From an uncultured Clostridia bacterium (GTDB lineage Bacteria; Bacillota; Clostridia; Oscillospirales; Acutalibacteraceae), in assembly GCA_946633275.1 (NCBI GenBank), contig CAMPAT010000040.1, positions 1 to 6,793 of the forward strand: a stretch of DNA of 6,793 nucleotides. Reading direction: 5' to 3'. The notes under the pieces are model-generated. The model saw only the letters and a list, made by a program, of their open reading frames with translations. It did no database searches and was not told where the DNA came from. Of this stretch, positions 6,079 through 6,793 are shown piece by piece. Every line of letters starts with the position of its first letter. Position 1 is the first letter of the stretch. The translations under genes were made by a program, and so were the position numbers.

Positions 6079-6102
6079 GTTAGTGGGATTTTTCACACTA
6101 AC
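6079..6102. repeat. 7-bp hairpin GTTAGTG/CACTAAC
   Basis: GTTAGTG (6079-6085) pairs with CACTAAC (6096-6102) around a 10-base, T-rich (plus strand) loop. It lies in the middle of the structured intergenic block, directly beside the GC-rich tandem repeat. It has no terminator T-run outside the stem. Confidence 0.5.
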
Positions 6103-6117
6103 CTCCGCGCCTCCGCG
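6102..6117 (+). repeat. Tandem 8-bp repeat CCTCCGCG x2
   Basis: Two exact copies of CCTCCGCG lie head to tail, a GC-rich island in an otherwise AT-rich gap. On the minus strand they read CGCGGAGG twice, each holding a GGAGG ribosome-binding-like sequence. The second of these (in transcript order) precedes a six-codon reading frame at 6096-6076. Confidence 0.6.
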
Positions 6118-6144
6118 GATAAAATGGTAAACGCGTATAATAGC

Positions 6145-6154
6145 GATTACAGCC
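6145..6154 (+). repeat. 10-bp direct repeat GATTACAGCC, copy 2
   Basis: This is the second copy of the repeat at 6023-6032. It runs into the left arm of the stem-loop at 6152-6178. Together the two copies bracket the hairpin-rich block. Confidence 0.6.
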
Positions 6155-6178
6155 GTGACTGCAAAATACAGCCACGGC
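6152..6178 (-). promoter_or_regulatory. Stem-loop after the binding-protein gene (mRNA stabiliser or weak terminator)
   Basis: GCCGTGGCTG (6178-6169) pairs with CAGTCACGGC (6161-6152) in the minus-strand transcript, around a seven-base loop. One pair is G-U and forms only in the minus-strand RNA; on the plus strand it is an A-C mismatch, which suggests the operon mRNA is the functional molecule. It starts 25 bases after the binding-protein stop. No T-run follows, so a 3'-end stabiliser or processing stop fits better than full termination. Such elements commonly let the binding protein be made in excess over the transporter subunits. Confidence 0.55.
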
Positions 6179-6202
6179 CATTGTTATGATATTTTGATAT
6201 TG

Positions 6203-6793
6203 TTAGAATGCGGTGTTGAGAAGAGTGATACCGTCAATGTTAATATCAAAGTAAGGAGCTGAACGGAATTCAGACTCGCTGAATGCGCCGTCCTTAACAA
6301 CCTCTGTGTCGCCTGCGAATGCTTCGTCAGTATCAACGTCAGCCTGATAGCCTGTAAGAACGCCGTTTGCGTCTACAGTAGCCTTAGTGTTGAGCTGCTT
6401 AGCTTCGTCAACAGTAACTGTGAAGTTCTTAGTATCAAATACCTTGATTGAACCGTCCTCAAGACCCTTCTTAACTTCGTCCATCTTAGCCTGAGTATCC
6501 TTAGCTGCAGCAGCCTCGTTAACCTCAGTAAGCTCTACAGAGCCTGTAGCGATTGTGCCTGTCCAGTCAGCCTCGATAGCCTCGCCCTTCTGTACGCACT
6601 CAACGATGTGCTTGAAGTATGGAGCCCAGTTGATTCTTGAGGATACGATAAATGTGTTCGGGCAAGCCTTAACAGTTGAGCCGTTGTATGAAACGTCAGG
6701 AATACCTGCGTTCTCGCAAGCTGTAGGAGCGCCCATTGAGTCAGCGTGCTGTGAGATAAGGCCTGCGCCGCCCTCGATGAGAGCCTGAGCAGC
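6203..6793 (-). CDS. nupN: BMP-family nucleoside-binding lipoprotein, C-terminal part (NupN-like)
   Basis: The frame is open to the right edge of the window, so 196 C-terminal residues are visible. The signal peptide with lipobox expected for a surface-anchored lipoprotein lies outside. The protein belongs to the BMP/Med family (Pfam PF02608) of periplasmic-binding-type proteins, which capture nucleosides and hand them to the permeases. Support comes from GAGLISQHADS at visible residues 9-19 (the ligand-site GAD-xI-xQHTDS-like segment), the following IPDVSYNGST at 31-40, and INWAPYFKHIVE at 54-65. All are typical of the second lobe. The gene precedes the ATPase gene by 254 structured bases, matching the nupN position in B. 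subtilis. The symbol is by synteny. Purine nucleosides are the likely ligand, though some BMP proteins bind other compounds. Confidence 0.9.
   Translation of the reverse strand, partial: AAQALIEGGAGLISQHADSMGAPTACENAGIPDVSYNGSTVKACPNTFIVSSRINWAPYFKHIVECVQKGEAIEADWTGTIATGSVELTEVNEAAAAKDTQAKMDEVKKGLEDGSIKVFDTKNFTVTVDEAKQLNTKATVDANGVLTGYQADVDTDEAFAGDTEVVKDGAFSESEFRSAPYFDINIDGITLLNTAF

Noticed and set aside
6136..6141. Plus-strand TATAAT as a promoter
   Set aside because: There is no -35-like sequence about 17 bases upstream (the region is the GC-rich tandem repeat) and no plus-strand gene downstream.
5949..6202. Purine riboswitch before the nucleoside transporter genes
   Set aside because: I looked for the three-way-junction core (TATA start, GTTTCTACC-like J2/3) on the minus strand and did not find it. 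The structures present do not match the known purine, preQ1 or ykkC patterns I can recall.
1..6793. CRISPR arrays, tRNA or rRNA genes, insertion sequences, phage genes or anti-phage systems
   Set aside because: No regularly spaced repeats, cloverleaf sequences, transposase or integrase motifs were seen; almost all of the window is accounted for by housekeeping-type genes.

Overview
The window looks like a chromosomal segment of a Gram-positive Clostridia-type bacterium (Bacillota, perhaps a gut Ruminococcaceae/Oscillospiraceae relative). This is inferred from strong AGGAGG-type ribosome binding sites, moderate GC, a nucleoside ABC operon in the same gene order as Bacillus nupNOPQ, and a DUF6198/YczE-like membrane protein. 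No species can be named from the sequence alone.

Left part, plus strand (1-1069): the window opens inside the 3' end of an endonuclease/exonuclease/phosphatase (EEP) family gene. Its stop codon overlaps the -35 box of a near-consensus sigma-A promoter. That promoter serves a complete hypB gene, encoding the nickel-insertion GTPase for hydrogenase maturation. A 13-bp hairpin with T-runs on both strands ends hypB and also ends the convergent operon from the right.

Right part, minus strand (6793 down to 1073): this is one tightly packed operon, read right to left. It encodes a BMP-family nucleoside-binding lipoprotein (5' end outside the window), a double-domain ABC ATPase, two permeases, hypoxanthine phosphoribosyltransferase (hpt) and a DUF6198-like integral membrane protein. 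From the ATPase to the last gene, adjacent genes overlap by 8-11 bp or are one base apart, so translational coupling is likely. The logic is capture and import of purine nucleosides followed by salvage of the freed base to IMP/GMP. The nucleoside phosphorylase or hydrolase that must act in between is not in the window.

The only sizeable non-coding gap (5949-6202, 254 bp) lies between the binding-protein gene and the ATPase gene. It is dense in structure. There is a stem-loop just after the binding-protein gene, a block of hairpins and tandem repeats flanked by a 10-bp direct repeat, and a terminator-like hairpin. The loop of that last hairpin is perfectly complementary over 10 nt to the segment touching the ATPase ribosome binding site. 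I recognise no known riboswitch there. This leader is the most interesting candidate in an otherwise ordinary, well-understood region.
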